Shown here piece by piece: positions 32,301 to 44,370 of a stretch of DNA of 64,000 nucleotides. The translations under genes and the position numbers were made by a program. The notes below the pieces were generated by a model. That model saw only the letters and a program-made list of their open reading frames with translations. It did no database searches and was not told the origin of the DNA. This stretch comes from Bactrocera neohumeralis. Its lineage: Eukaryota; Arthropoda; Insecta; Diptera; Tephritidae. The number at the start of each line of letters is the position of its first letter. Position 1 is the stretch's first letter. Location of the stretch: the NCBI RefSeq assembly GCF_024586455.1, contig NC_065923.1, positions 66,933,076 to 66,997,075 of the forward strand, in the 5' to 3' direction.

Positions 32301-33540
32301 ATGCTAAGAGGACCTCGTGGAAGCGCTTCTGTGAAAAAGTGGAAGGCTGTCACGAGTCCTCGAGATTCTATTCTGCAAAAACCCCAGTGTCCCTGGGGTA
32401 TCTCAAGGACGAAAATGGGAAGTGGGCCCTCAGCAGTGAAGAAACACTTCAAATGCTTGTCGACGCTCACTTTCCGTGTAACATGTCCTCTGCTAGGGGA
32501 TCTATCGGGGTGCCGCATGACGACTGCGCGGCCTTTGTCAGCATCCTGGATGAGCGGCATTTGACGTGGGCGATTAACTTGTTCGAAAATTCAAGTCCCC
32601 GGGACCAGACGGCATCATACCTGCGCGCAGCTGCAACAAGCTGTTAAGGTATCATGCAGCTGGTTGGCACCTATCTATGCGAACTGTCCGATTAGGTTAC
32701 ATCCCGGGGGCCTGGAGACGAGTCAAGGTTACGTTCATCACGAAGCAGAGGCTCCCATGTCACGGCCAAGGATTTCAGGCCAATCAGCCTCTCCTCCTTC
32801 TTGTTAAAGACTCTGGAGAGGCTGATGGACTGGTATATAAGGAAGAGCATTCCGAGAGACTATTTGTCTAGAGCACAACATGCTTACCGCAAAGGCAGGT
32901 CAGTAGACACTGCCTTGCATACTATCGTGTCATGGCTCGAAGAAGCCATTGAAGCCAAGGACTTCGCTGTTGGGACCTTCCTGGATATCGAGGAGCTTTC
33001 AACAATGTCCTAAGGCAGTAAACTGCCCTTGACGGTATTAGGGTAGAAGCGAACCTCAACTGCCTCATTCTCAGTCTTCTGTGTGACAGAGTGATCGAAA
33101 CGGAATGGGGCAGCGCGCGTGCGAGGCGTAGGGTGAGTAGGGGAACACCACAAGGTGGGGTTCTCTCTCCTCTTCTATGGATCCTGGTTGTTGACGAATT
33201 GCTCAATAAACTAGAGGATCGCGGCTGCCGGGTGATTGCCTACGCAGACGATGTAGCACTTATGGTCAAAGGAAAATTCCTTAGCACCGTGTACGAGTTG
33301 ACGCAGGGATATTTGGGCGGCCGGAAGTGGACTCGTCGGAAATGGTTTTATTCAGCCGAAAATATAAAATCCCGGCGGCACCGTTATTGCGCGACTCAGT
33401 GAAATATTTAGGACTGAAGCCGAATTCGAGGAGAGAAAAAAAGGCATCTATTGCCTTAACTGCTGCAAGGAGCCGTCTCTCACCACCGCTCTATGACACC
33501 ATAGTAAAGCCCATCTTGTTCTGTGGTGGAGGGCTTTAGG
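32301..33540 (+). pseudogene. Retroposon ORF2, reverse transcriptase domain
   Basis: Pieces in several frames: SLGYLKDENGKWALSSEETL; LGYIPGAWRRVKVTFI; KTLERLMDWYIRKSIPRDYL with SRAQHAYRKGRSVDTALHTI; FLDIE (first catalytic aspartate, codon 32984-32986; a one-base loss follows, turning the next residues out of frame); SRGTPQGGVLSPLLWILVVD; AYADDVALMV (YADD codons 33241-33252); and SVKYLGLKPNSRREKK with LSPPLYDTIVKPILFCGGGL. The palm motifs survive, but at least four frameshifts inactivate the gene. Confidence 0.85.
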
Positions 33541-33625
33541 GAAGACCTCACTGGCCAAAAAGCTCGAAAGCGTTCAACGGGCTGCGCTAATTAGCATATG
33601 CGGTGCATTAAGATCTACCCCAACT

Positions 33626-34599
33626 ATGGCACTTAATGCAATTTTGAACATTACGCCGGTGGACATTGCCGGTAGGTGCTCGAAGGTCATCAGAGACTAT
33701 GGTTTCAGCGTGCATCTGGTCATTCGGATATCCTTACAAACTTTGAAAAATCTGGATATGGAATCGCCGTTTGCTGCCCATATACCGACGAGGGAGATGT
33801 GGGTGGGAAGAAGCCGTTGGAGAAGAGGGGCAGCAAGCTTCTTCACGGATGGGTCAAAGCTTAGTTGGTGGAGGGTCTACTGTCGGGGCTGTTTCACTTC
33901 CCGACTACTGTAGTGTATTCCAGGCTTCGCAGCCACAGAGCTGATTTGCTGTTAGTGCATCCACCTTCAGACAAGTGACTATTCACTCAGATAGTAGAGC
34001 GGTTATATTAGCCTTGAACTCATTCGAAGTGCGTTCAGGGTTGGTCGAAGAATGTGTAAGCTAGCAGCCAGATGTTTCGTGATTAGACTGGTGTGGGTGC
34101 CGGGCCGTGCGGGCAATTGAAAGCGTAGCAAGGAAAGGCACCCGAGAATCATTATCGGTAGAATGGAAACGGATCGGTGCTCCTGTTTCTTTTTGTGGTC
34201 TACTACTAGATGCTGGGCCACGCGGATGCTCGTGATTACCGGCACTTGTGAGTGCAAAAAGCCTTCTGGCCCAGTATAGATCGCAGGAGATCAAATGATC
34301 TCTTAGTCCACAGTAAGACTAACCTCTCATTGTTAGTGGGTCTTTTAACAGGCCACTGTGCAGTTGGCTTACATGCGGTAAGAATGGGTATCTTGCCGGA
34401 TGCTGAATGCAGATGCTGTTTAGAGGAAGATGTGGTAGAAACAAGCCAGCACTTCCTGCTTGACTGTCCTGCTTTTGGGAGGTCAAGACTAAGACACTTG
34501 GGGGCGCATACCTTTGGACACCCCACCGAATTGGCGGGGGTTGAAGTTAAGCGTCTGTGTAACTTTATATTGGCTACAAAGCGCTTCGGCAACCTGTAA
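33626..34599 (+). pseudogene. Retroposon ORF2, RNase H and zinc-knuckle C-terminus
   Basis: After the polymerase tail MALNAILNITPVDIAGRCSK, the RNase H domain shows SFFTDGSKL (aspartate codon 33848-33850) and IHSDSRAVILALNSF (aspartate 33990-33992), then RLVWVPGRAGN. The closing block has LLVGLLTGHCAVGLHAVRMG, a CRCC...H....C knuckle (CRCCLEEDVVETSQHFLLDC, 34408 to about 34467) and AHTFGHPTELAGVEVKRLCN. It ends in a stop at 34597-34599. Frameshifts separate the blocks. Confidence 0.82.
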
Positions 34600-34683
34600 G
34601 TCCGAATACGGGAGTTTTTCATTTAATGGCATCACAAAGGACTAATTTGTTAGTCTACGTGGGATCATCGATCAGCCATTTTT

Positions 34684-34702
34684 ACCTAACCTAACCTAAC
34701 CT
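34684..34702 (+). repeat. CCTAA-repeat tail of the retroposon
   Basis: ACCTAACCTAACCTAACCT directly precedes the right target duplication. It replaces the poly-A expected of many non-LTR elements. The complementary strand reads TTAGG, the same as the ancestral insect telomere unit, a similarity that may be chance at under four copies. Confidence 0.8.
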
Positions 34703-34714
34703 AATATGCGCGAC

Positions 34715-36289
34715 AAATGACTGACATTGCCCAAAAGGACCGCACCGCAAACATATAATTTGTTATGGTAAAATTTCTCACTTGAGCACTGTTGGACACT
34801 AACTCTCACTTTCTCTACAGCGCTCTCATAAACTACAATGAAATTCAAAAAAATTAGTTTTGCTTTCATGTACTTCACGCCACATATTGTTGACAGAGTT
34901 CTAGTAATTTGTTTTTGGAATTTCATTTGCTAAGCTCGAAAACGTCAACAAACGTCTAGACAGCAGGTAAATGCTCGCCTCTGATTAGTTGGAGTAGTGA
35001 ATTCCAGCCATTGCAAGTGATGGTGGCCACGAACACCGAATGTTTAGGATTTAGATGTGGATGTGAGTAAAAGCAATTAATTTTGAGTTAGTGAAAAGGA
35101 CGCTTTGTGTTTCACTAAATACATCCTATGGTTGTATAGGGACTTCTAAACTACAATACTTTATTCTCTATTAACAACAAATTAATTGAACTAAATTACT
35201 TAATTATTTAATTAGTTATTTGAAAATAAATACTTTATAGTTTCACTATGTATTAGAACTCAATTAATTAATTACACTGAATTTGTTGATTGAACTCCAC
35301 TCATTAATTAAACTCAATTAATAATTAGGTCTCAGCTGTTAAGAGAAGGTGCTGAGAAGGCAGGCAGTTACCAGCCAGCACAAGAATTGCACTTCCCACT
35401 GTGGAAATATGAGCGGGATGAAGGTTGTAAGCGACTGATCATATTGGAATCGTGCTGACTGTTTTAGCTCCTGGAGAGTGTAGATATTTTTAGTTAGTCT
35501 CTCGTCGGCGCAGTGCTCGAACTGAGTCTTTAGGAAAGACCTAAATTGCTCAATTTTCAGATTCAATGCCGTGGGACACCAGAAAAGTAAAGACAAATAC
35601 CATAAGTCCAAAACATTGCCATAGTAGTCCTTTTATGTTCTCTGAGGGCTTACATACATACTCAAATATATGTACATATATACATATGTGTCAATATGTG
35701 CATAAAACAACAAACAAAGACATAATATTACCTAAATACTCACATAACAGTACACCTTTAATATGTATGCCTGTGTGATGACTGCACACGCGGTTAACCA
35801 GATGTTTATGTGTTCATTAAGGCTTTGTGCTCCCCAACGGTGTCCATCACCGCTCTATTGACCCATCGGAGTGGCAATGATGAATAGTTGCTGCCATGAC
35901 GAATGTATGAGCGGTTAAATTTGCCTAAATTACCACATGCCTGACTGATTGACTATACGGATGCATGTGTTTATGAATGTGTTTTTGTGTGTAGTTGTGG
36001 CATAACACTGCAATGCGCAGATGGCCGCAGGCGTATATTTGCATTTTATTTCAGTCAGAATTATTCTGTCGACGAGCTTACCGGTAAGTTGAGCTATGTA
36101 AATATACATTTACTGCCCGCCTCCCTTCTCCTGCCTCTATCTCAGCTGCTGTGTTTCATTGCTTTCAATGTCATTACATAGAATTTCGGAATTGGTGCGT
36201 TGCATTCATACACGCGAGAAATAGTTCAGCAGGTTATGCATGTGTTAATGAGCCTAAAAACACGCGGCTGCTTCGCGGTTAAGGAAAAT
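34715..36289. other. Noncoding stretch
   Basis: No gene recognised. TACATA microsatellite near 35651-35691. The frame 35339-35611 (minus strand) lacks motifs. Confidence 0.4.
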
Positions 36290-37510
36290 CGAAAAAATAT
36301 TAACTTGTATAAATCAAGCATTTTGACTTTACATTTTTATAATTTTACTCTTACATAAATTCAGTTTTGTTTTTTGTTTTTAAATTTTAATTTTCTAATT
36401 TTTATGAATACATCTTTTAAATTTTAATATTTTTAAATTTAATTAAATTTTTTTTAATTTTACTTGAAAATGCACACAATAACCGCAAGATTTTACCTTT
36501 AAATTTTAACTAATAATTTAAAAAAATTCCAAAATTTAAAATTTTGTATTATTTTAGTTTTAATTTGGAATATATAAATTTTTAATTTCGTATTTGTAAA
36601 TCTATGGCATTTCAAGATCAGATGACAAAGCGTTAGCTAATGCATATTTTTTAAATAAAAAATTAAAAAATCATTTTTTTTTTATTTTTAATTTCTCATT
36701 TTCAAATTTTAGTATTAAGGAAGATGTATTTTGAATTTTATTATTTCTAGAATTGAAAATTTAAGTTTCAAAAAATTTGTCTTGAAAATGAACACTTAAA
36801 AATCTGGTAACCAACAATAAGCGATAAATCTATTTTAAATACTAATAAAAAAATATCTTTTTATTAATTTTTCCTTTTCAAATTCTAATATTGAGGGACA
36901 CATAATTCGAATTTTGTTCTAAAAATTGAAAATTTAAATTTCAAAAATTTCTTTTTTGATGCTAATACTTTTTTAAGTCATAAATTTTAATGTCTCACCA
37001 CAAAGCTAACCCACTGCATATTTTATTTAAAGTTTAAATTTTTAATATATTTGGATTCTTAATTTCAAAACTTTTAGAATTTTTTAACTTTGAAATTAGT
37101 TTTTGTGATATCTATTGTTTGAAATGTTTGATTTGAATTTGAATTTTTGATTATATTTATACATATTCCAAATTTAAAATTAAGTAGAATTTTTAATTTT
37201 TAATAATTTGTTAATAATTATTAATAATTAATATATTTTAATTAGCACTTTCTTGAATATATGTATACAATTTTTAATTTAAACTTAAAAAGTCTGCCAC
37301 ATTGCTTATATAACATATTTTATAATTTGTTTTTTTTTTAATTTTAAATTATTTTAAGCCATACATTTTTCTATACTATATTTTAAATTTGATTTTTGAA
37401 TTTTGACTTTTGAAATAAACAAATTTTAAATTTTAAAGTTTTTATAAATTTTGAATTTTAGTTTACTCTTTAAGATTTGTTATTTCAAAATTTTATGCAA
37501 AAGAGCACAC
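36290..37510. repeat. AT-rich low-complexity tract
   Basis: About 1.2 kb dominated by AATTTTAAATTT-like words with recurring segments such as TTGAAAATTTAAATTTCAAA and AGCACACAATAGCCAC / GCACACAATAACCGCAAG. These suggest an old, diverged repeat array. No coding. Confidence 0.5.
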
Positions 37511-38102
37511 AATAGCCACTAAAAAAGCCTAACCACATATATATTAAACAAAAGTTCATATTTATATATGACTCTTAAATAGGTTAGCCACAACCATATT
37601 TCCGTTCGCAATATTAAATAAACATAGCGCATACGCCGTTTCCACACATTACCCTCACCATCCGCTGCTACAACAACACATGGTAAATTTATGTAGCATT
37701 TTCATGGTGTCAATTTATTTAGAATCTATTTATTTTATATCAAATATTGACGCATGATTTTCCATTTGAATTTGCCATTCGCCGTTACGCATACGCCACG
37801 TTGACTAATTGATGGGCCTAGAAAAATTTATGTGGTAGTTGCACTATCGCTTTCGTGGCTTTTGCGCAAACTCTCCACTGATAGCTCTCTTATATACCGC
37901 TGTGTGAGTGCGGTTTTCATCATAAACAACATTTTAATCACTCATACGCACTGTTGAGCGGTTAATTAATGGGCTGCAGCGCAGTAGCGTGGCACAATTA
38001 TGGTTGCTCAAATTATTTACGACTATTTATGCATAATTATAATTATATTTTACTAAATGTAGGAATTTTAGAAAATTTTCAATATTATATTACTTATAGA
38101 TC
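37511..38102. other. Noncoding stretch
   Basis: No gene recognised. Confidence 0.35.
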
Positions 38103-38480
38103 ACCTGTCCGTCCGCCTGTCCGTCCGTCCGTCCGTTCGTCCGTGCAAGCTGTAACTTGAGTAAAAATTGAGATATCACGATGAAACTTGGTACACGTAT
38201 TTCTTGGCTACATAAGAAGATTAAGTTCGAAGATGGAAAAAATCGGCCCACTGCCACGCCCACAAAATGGCGAAAACCGAAAAGCTATAAATTGTCATAA
38301 CTAAGCCATAAGTAAAGATATTAAAGTGAAATTTGGCACAAAGGATTGCATTAGGGAGGAGCATATTTTTACGTAATTTTTTTTTGGAAAAGTGGGTGTG
38401 GCCCTGCCCTCTACTAAGTTTTTTGTACATATCTCGGAAACTACTAGAAGTCCACTTTAGACCAAAAACTTTTAAAAGAA
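38103..38480 (+). mobile_element. DINE/mini-me-like family 2, internal fragment
   Basis: It starts in a GTCC/GTCY microsatellite (38105-38144) and continues with GTGCAAGCTGTAACTTGAGT, AAAAATTGAGATATCACGAT, AAACTTGGTACACGTATTTC, ACTGCCACGCCCACAAAATG, and CATATCTCGGAAACTACTAG. The order matches the full-length copy at 52971-54528. The 5' palindrome and 3' hairpin are absent. Confidence 0.7.
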
Positions 38481-39786
38481 GTGTAGTTTTAGTTTTGTTG
38501 TTTTTTTTTTAGTTCTCAAATCGCTTTGCGAACGTTCTAATGTTAGTTAAACATATATTGTCGAAAATTACGCACATTTATCCAACTTGGACTTCTCAGT
38601 GGTGGAAATAAGTAACTCAATATTGCTTAAAACATGCTCGAATCGTTCACCAGAAGTATTCACAAAAATAACTACAAAAATTTCAACGGGAATATCAATC
38701 TGATCCTTATGGGATTTGGCAAAGATTTAATGAATATTTAATACTTACTTAAAAGTTACTCTAATCAAAGCCAATCCCGCAAGTAATATCCCCACGGCGC
38801 TATTTTCCATTTAAATTTATTACAGCAACTCTATTCGCCAACTATATACAATGTGCACTCCGCTTAATACCAATTTTCGTTAACCCAAATTTGCGAAAGC
38901 TTCTTAAGAAGAACATGCAGGTAAACTAAGAATAAGAATAAAACCAAAAACAAGAAAAAACGTTTACTTTGGCTGCACCGCAACTATAAAATCTAACTGA
39001 ATTTCAGCTGGAGAGCTGCGTAATCGGCAAAAGCAGGTGCTGCAGCAACAAGAACTACATATGCATACATGATTTTGTACAAACAAGTGTGAGTACGTGT
39101 GTGTGTTTGCATTTTAATGTCGCATTGCAAAGAAAGTGTGTTAAACAAGTTTCGCTCGTCGATTGTTTGTTTGCGTCTTGGCACTTAAGTTAAAAGGAAA
39201 GGAACTTGAACAGCGACTTAGTATCATGCAGGTTTGCATAGACACAGGTGTACTTATGTATGTGTGCGAGTTTACTTAGGTAAACGCGTTTAAAATATGC
39301 ACAGTCACTCAGGCAAGTAAAGTTGTGCATATGTACAAAAACATACTGTGGTGCAGTCTACATTCAGGCGCTGGCACACCTACGCATCGCAAGTTTGTTT
39401 ACTTTCATTTAAGCAGTAAAGTTTTCGCGTTGCCTTGCTTGCTGGTATTATCGCAGCTAAATTTGTCTGCTGTTAGCGCTCGTAAACAGCATGTGGGGTC
39501 TCTTATGCGCATATACATTTGTACATATAGTATATATAAGCATAAGTTAATATATCCATTTTATTGAAAGTCACACACACAGGTATGTTCATCGTTCAAA
39601 AATTTCCATCCTTCCTGGTTAGCATTTGTTTATTCCCGTGTACTAATTGATGAAGCCTTTCAAATTAATGAGTACTTAAGTGCAAAGCATTCAGTAAAGT
39701 TTGTAAAATTATACAAATATATTCGCAGAAAAAGAGGCCTGTTTTTTAGGTCCACGTACATCCATATATTATTAGTCTTAATAATA
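38481..39786. other. Noncoding stretch
   Basis: No gene or named repeat recognised. Confidence 0.35.
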
Positions 39787-40255
39787 GGTTGTCAAAAAAG
39801 TCTTGCGGCATTTTCGCTAGTTGGCGCTGAAAGCGCGTAGTTCTAGTTCGTCGCATCGGGTCATGCTATACCTTTTTGGAAAGCTCATTTCACGCGCTAA
39901 CACGTGCTTGATTGATTATCGTTTCTTTTAAGTCGTTCGTGAGTTATAACATCTCAAACATGGAGCAAGATAAAGAGAAAATACGGCATATTTTACAGTA
40001 CTACTACGATAAAGGCAAAAATGCATCTCAAGCCGCCAATAAAATTTGTGCAGTTTATGGACCCGATACAGTTTCCATTTCCACCGCACAACGGTGGTTT
40101 CAACATTTTCGTTCTGGTGTAGAGGTGGTCAAAGATCGGCATAGTAGCAGCCGTAGCATCGGTCAAGAGCTGGGCAAGAGTCATCAAAAATTCATTTCAA
40201 TTTCAAAAAAAAAAAGAAAATTCAATAAAATACCTCACGGCTTTTTTGACAAACC
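39787..40255 (+). mobile_element. Mariner deletion derivative, copy 1 (469 bp)
   Basis: The left inverted repeat GGTTGTCAAAAAAGTCTTGC (from 39787, preceded by TA) and the right end GGCTTTTTTGACAAACC (to 40255) enclose only the first part of a transposase gene. The gene is fused near 40188 to the 3' end sequence TTCATTTCAATTTCA. An inverted relative at 63648-64000 has the identical fusion. Two independent insertions with one junction mean the deleted form was itself mobilised. Confidence 0.85.
39960..40190 (+). pseudogene. Mariner transposase N-terminal (HTH) fragment
   Basis: ATG at 39960 (the frame upstream to 39912 opens at TTG and is not the start). It reads MEQDKEKIRHILQYYYDKGK, NASQAANKICAVYG and AQRWFQHFRSGVEVVKD, the first helix-turn-helix of mariner transposases. 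A ~62-bp loss near 40130 joins it in frame to RHSSSRSIGQELGKSHQ of the second helix-turn-helix. The catalytic domain is entirely absent. Beyond 40190 the frame enters element 3' sequence and flank until 40385. The remaining protein could bind mariner ends but not cut them. That is inference. Confidence 0.8.
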
Positions 40256-40469
40256 ATTATTTGCGTACTCACACTTATCATATTTTAGTAAAGATAATAT
40301 TTCCAAGAAAATTAAAATGAAATCTTTATGTACTACTGAGCAGAAAATAGTAGGACTTTTTAATTTAAATTTCGCGCAAAATTAATTCATCGAAAAGTTT
40401 TTTTCCATCTGTGCCAAAGGTCACATCAACAATTTTGTACTGTTTAGTATACGCTTGCCTGGCCTGAAA

Positions 40470-40665
40470 TACATAAAGTGCATTCGAGGAGTTTTACGAT
40501 GAGTAAAATTATGCATGATCGTGTTGATCATCATTTGACGTTGACGACCATTCTGGACGTCGTTCGTCGTCAACGCGTTCTTGACCCACTTTAAATAATT
40601 TGTACCAATTATGTAAGCGGTGTCAACGCCTATAACGAAGAAGAAGATGTCAAAAAGTAAGAGAT
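40470..40665 (-). pseudogene. Mariner N-terminal scrap of another lineage
   Basis: On the minus strand one frame reads HNWYKLFKVGQERVDDERRP and then SSTSNDDQH. This matches the mariner block W-F/Y-K-R-F-K-x-G-x-E-x-V-x-D-D-x-R-x-G-R-P-S-T before the second helix-turn-helix. Stops occur on both sides. It is unlike the adjacent deletion derivative. Confidence 0.55.
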
Positions 40666-42924
40666 TATTTTGCGTATACATATACACATAGACGGACTCG
40701 GGTAAATTTATTATTTATATTTATATATACTTTATGTATATTACATTATCGCGAATTTAATATACCCTGTTAGAGCAAATACCATTTTGGAAGAAGAAAA
40801 AAGTGCTTTAAGTTGAGTACTTACAATATAGGCAATGTGTTCCTGATTCCTTTCTATTGTATTATTGCACAATTATTCTAGTTTACTCTCCTACAAATAG
40901 TAATAAACTCGCATTTATATGAACCGTTTTAACTCTTATCAAAAAGAAGAGAACAAAATTTAACTGCATTGACACTTTTTGCTCAGATGTCGTTTAGAAT
41001 ATCTTAAAAATCTTTTTATCTCACTAACGACTTATAGAAGTCATTCTCATTTTTCCTTTTTTGAAAAATCTCAGAAGTATTTTGTAAAAATAGTTAAAGA
41101 GCTAAAATCATGCCAAAAAATGAAATCCAATTGCTTCCTCAATTCTCACACTCCACAGTCTTCAAAATATCTATACATTCTAATGAGGCCTTTTCTAATT
41201 TGCTGAATGCAATCATTTTTCGATTTCAATGCAGTCGATTGGAAAGACAAAATTTGCAAAGCAGCAAACACAATTAAGCCAAGCAAACAGTTCCGAAATT
41301 AAACAGCTACAAAATCTGTCAGCACAGCGAGGCAGCGATGGTAGCCGGAGGCATACAGCAGCCAACAAAGCCGGCTATTTGCGAAGCCAAAGCCAATTCC
41401 AAAGCTGAAGCCAAAATGTTACAATGTAAATGCACTCGCTTTAGTTAGAGAGCACTTTTAGCGGCTAAGATGGGTAATTTGCATGACATGCCAGCAAAAA
41501 ATTAAAAAAAAACGACAAAAACTCGCAAAAAGAAACGCTAATAACTGGAGTGTCTCCACAAACCCAACTGTTTCTGTGAGTTTTGGAAGCAGCTGCCGCA
41601 AATGGTTATACGAGTCCGTAGTTCAAGAGCAAGAGACTCGATGATGTAAAATGAATGCATATGGATATATAGTATGTGTTTGTGTGTGTCTGCAAACCGA
41701 ACTTAGTCAATGAAAGTTGTTGGCCGCAAGTTAATTGAAATCCATCGAAGAGTTTAAGACACAACTACTATGTATGTATGTGAGTGTACTCTATGTATGA
41801 ATGTGTGAATATGTTTACGTAGGTATGTTTTGTGAGTAGCAATCACAATTTCACAATGATAAATTTTTGACTTCTCACACGCACACATCGAAAGTTGGCT
41901 ATAAATATTCATATTCATATGGTGCATGCCACACGCGGCAACTAACCAGTCTGCGAAATGGCAAATGCAAATGCGACAGCAGATATGCAAGTGGTGTTAC
42001 AATAGCATTGTTTTTACGCTAACAATAGTATAGACACACACATATACACATGTAAGCATGTATGAGCGCAACAATGCGTGAACACACGCTTTTGGTGCGC
42101 CATCTAAAAGCCGGGCGTTTTAATTGGTATGTCAGTGTCACAAGCCACATGAAAGACAAACGCAACGAAGCCTTAGCTTCTCTTCATGGATGTTGCTGAG
42201 TTTAGTCTTAGACGCGCAGTCATACATGCTTTCAATGTTATGGCACAAATTATTTTCGAATATCCAAATGGCAAACTTTGACTTGACTACTGTAGTCTAT
42301 GCAGCTGCTGGCAGCACTTCTTTTTCTGCCCAATTAACTCCGTCATTACCAACATTATTATCAACTACTAATATAAGCTGTGCGCTTCCATCTTTGCTAG
42401 CCGCCGCCTTCGTCATTATGTGTTGATGCCCAAGTAATGATTTTCAAATTAAGTGCCGAACTTGGTTGTTCAACCGAACGTTAGGTACTTAATGCACCAA
42501 AATAATTTGCGGCAGGTAGTTGGGAGTTTGAGAATTTCCAGATTGTTTTACGTAAAAGTTTAGAGTTAATTTCAACGGCACTTACCCGGAAAGGTAATTT
42601 TAGTTAGTGCTCACTGGATAATGTCAAGTATTCATGACGTTTTGGTTTCAATAGCAGCGTGTCATGAATATAAAGAATATGTGCAGATGGTTATATAAAA
42701 AACTTGGGAGTGTGAGAACGGGAGGCGGAAATGGAGGAAGGGACAGAAAGAGGTGTGGGAGATCAAAAACTAGCTCTGCAATCAACTTGTCATAAAATAA
42801 GTATATGAAATGTAATTTTATTAAATTATATTGCGGAAGACAATGATTAGAACTGAATTTCTTTAAATACGATGAATGTATCACATTTTGACCAAAAATT
42901 TAAATTTCAATTATACTTAAGAAA
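40666..42924. other. Noncoding stretch
   Basis: No gene recognised. 41270-41420 is rich in AGCCAAAGC-like words. The frame 42124-42426 (100 codons) shows no motif. Confidence 0.4.
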
Positions 42925-43560
42925 GGTGTGTGCACGGTTTGTTCCGCACAAATTGACTGACGACCAAACGCTGTTCAGAATCCAACATTTGTAGGACATC
43001 ATTAAAGAGGTTCAAAAGGACAAAAACTGCCTTTACGATATTGTGACTGGTGACGAAACGTGGTGTTTCCAATATGATCCACCGGACGAGCCGAAACCCA
43101 AAAAATCGCGCATGGAGAAGTCAAAAGTGCTGATTTCTTTTTATGATTCTAAGGGAATTCGTTCCACCCGGCCAAAACGTTAATGCCGTATTCTACCTTG
43201 GAGTTTTGAAGCATTTGGTGCGCCGTATTCGACGTGTTCGGCCCGAATATCGCGAAGATGAAAATTGGCGTTTGTTGCACGATAATGCGCCGTCTCATCG
43301 CTCGACGCTTGTGACCGATTATTTGACCAAAAATCACATTTTAACCATTAACCACTCCTCGTATTCACCTGATATGTCATCGTGCGACTTTTTCCTTTTC
43401 GGAAAAATGCATTTGCCCATGAAATGAAAGCGTTATGCAGACGTAGGGGCCATTCTGTATTGAAGCAGAAGGAGACTATTTTGAATAAAATATATTGATT
43501 TAGCCGAAAATACCATTTGCTCTGTTTTGTAGGTCCTGATTACTTTGGAATGCATCTTGT
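42925..43560 (+). mobile_element. 5'-truncated mariner, DD34D type
   Basis: The element lacks its left end and N-terminal domains but keeps most of the catalytic domain and a probable right end, GTCCTGATTACTTTGGAATG before 43560. A further deletion lies before the C-terminal residues. Confidence 0.75.
42935..43486 (+). pseudogene. Mariner transposase catalytic domain with DD34D triad
   Basis: It reads CARFVPHKLTDDQTLFRIQHL, a stop, DIIKEVQKDKNCLYDIVTGDETW (first Asp codon 43052-43054) and PDEPKPKKSRMEKSKVLISF. A small deletion near 43155 changes frame. REFVPPGQNVNAVFYLGVLK and WRLLHDNAPSHRS (second Asp 43281-43283) follow, then SYSPDMSSCDFFLFGKM (third Asp 43386-43388). The two last aspartates are separated by 34 residues, the mariner DD34D spacing. 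A deletion then joins KRYADVGAI to the C-terminal EAEGDYFE and the stop near 43484. All three catalytic residues survive, but the gene is broken. Confidence 0.85.
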
Positions 43561-44370
43561 ATATACATTTGTCATTTAGCGATTCCAGAGTAGTGAACAC
43601 GATTACTATAATGCGACACAGACGAGCCAATGGAGGAAAAAGGAAACCTCTTATATTCTGCTACTCAGGCTTCCCACCTTGTGCATTAATTCCAGGAATT
43701 CTCAACAAATAAACTGAGTAATTTGGTAATTTAATTCGGTTGGCTCGTTAATCCGGCAACCTGCTTACTGCATTGTTCTCTACAAAATAACGGTACCGAA
43801 TGCATGGGTTATAGCAGTGCGTTGCTTTGCGCTAACTAATCTACTTAAATAGCTGCGTACAGTCGATTGCGTTTAATTTGAGGCAAAAATACGCTGCATA
43901 CCGAAGCGTCGCTGCGGATTACCACAACCAAGCCCCCAAGTAAGGACGACGGCAGCGAGAGCATATTTGGTGAATTTCGCGTTAACGGCCAATTTCGAAA
44001 TCAAGATAACACAGTGATGACGGGATAACGGCGCGATGTGTGGCAAGAGAGTCTACAAAGAAAGCTGCATACAAAGGCAGCATGTCGAGGTAAAGCGCAG
44101 TGACAATAGTTTAACGCATCCGTTGAACAACATAAGCGGACGGAAGTTAATTGGGGTATAAGAAATCCGAAATACGACGCAACTTAAGGCAAGGTAAGAG
44201 AAAGCAAAACAAAAAGCTGTCACATATCTAAATATCATAAAAACTATGAAGAGCTTTAGAGCACGCAATCAGCGGCAGGTAGCAGTGATAAAATAAAGGC
44301 AAGGTCTGTTAGCATTCAACGCCAACCGCATAGCAGCGAGCTAGCAAGGACTTCGCGACTGTAAGTTGTG
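43561..44370. other. Noncoding stretch
   Basis: No gene recognised. 43900-44350 is GC-richer and A/G-rich without an open motif-bearing frame. Confidence 0.35.

Larger units (their letters stand above)
31247..34702 (+). mobile_element. I/LOA-like non-LTR retroposon, 3456 bp, with 12-bp target duplication
   Basis: It is flanked by perfect 12-bp direct repeats AATATGCGCGAC (31235-31246 and 34703-34714). It contains, in order, an AP-type endonuclease, a reverse transcriptase, RNase H and a C-terminal zinc knuckle, and ends in a short CCTAA repeat tail. It begins only 43 bases before the ORF2 start codon, so ORF1 is absent, either by 5' truncation or because the family has a single ORF. Endonuclease plus RNase H in this order is known for the I and LOA groups. 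GC content far exceeds the flanks. Confidence 0.88.

Noticed and set aside
32003..32560. 185-codon minus-strand frame antisense to the retroposon
   Set aside because: Shadow of the GC-rich endonuclease/RT coding strand; no motif of its own. The same holds for 31250-31849 and 34236-34622.
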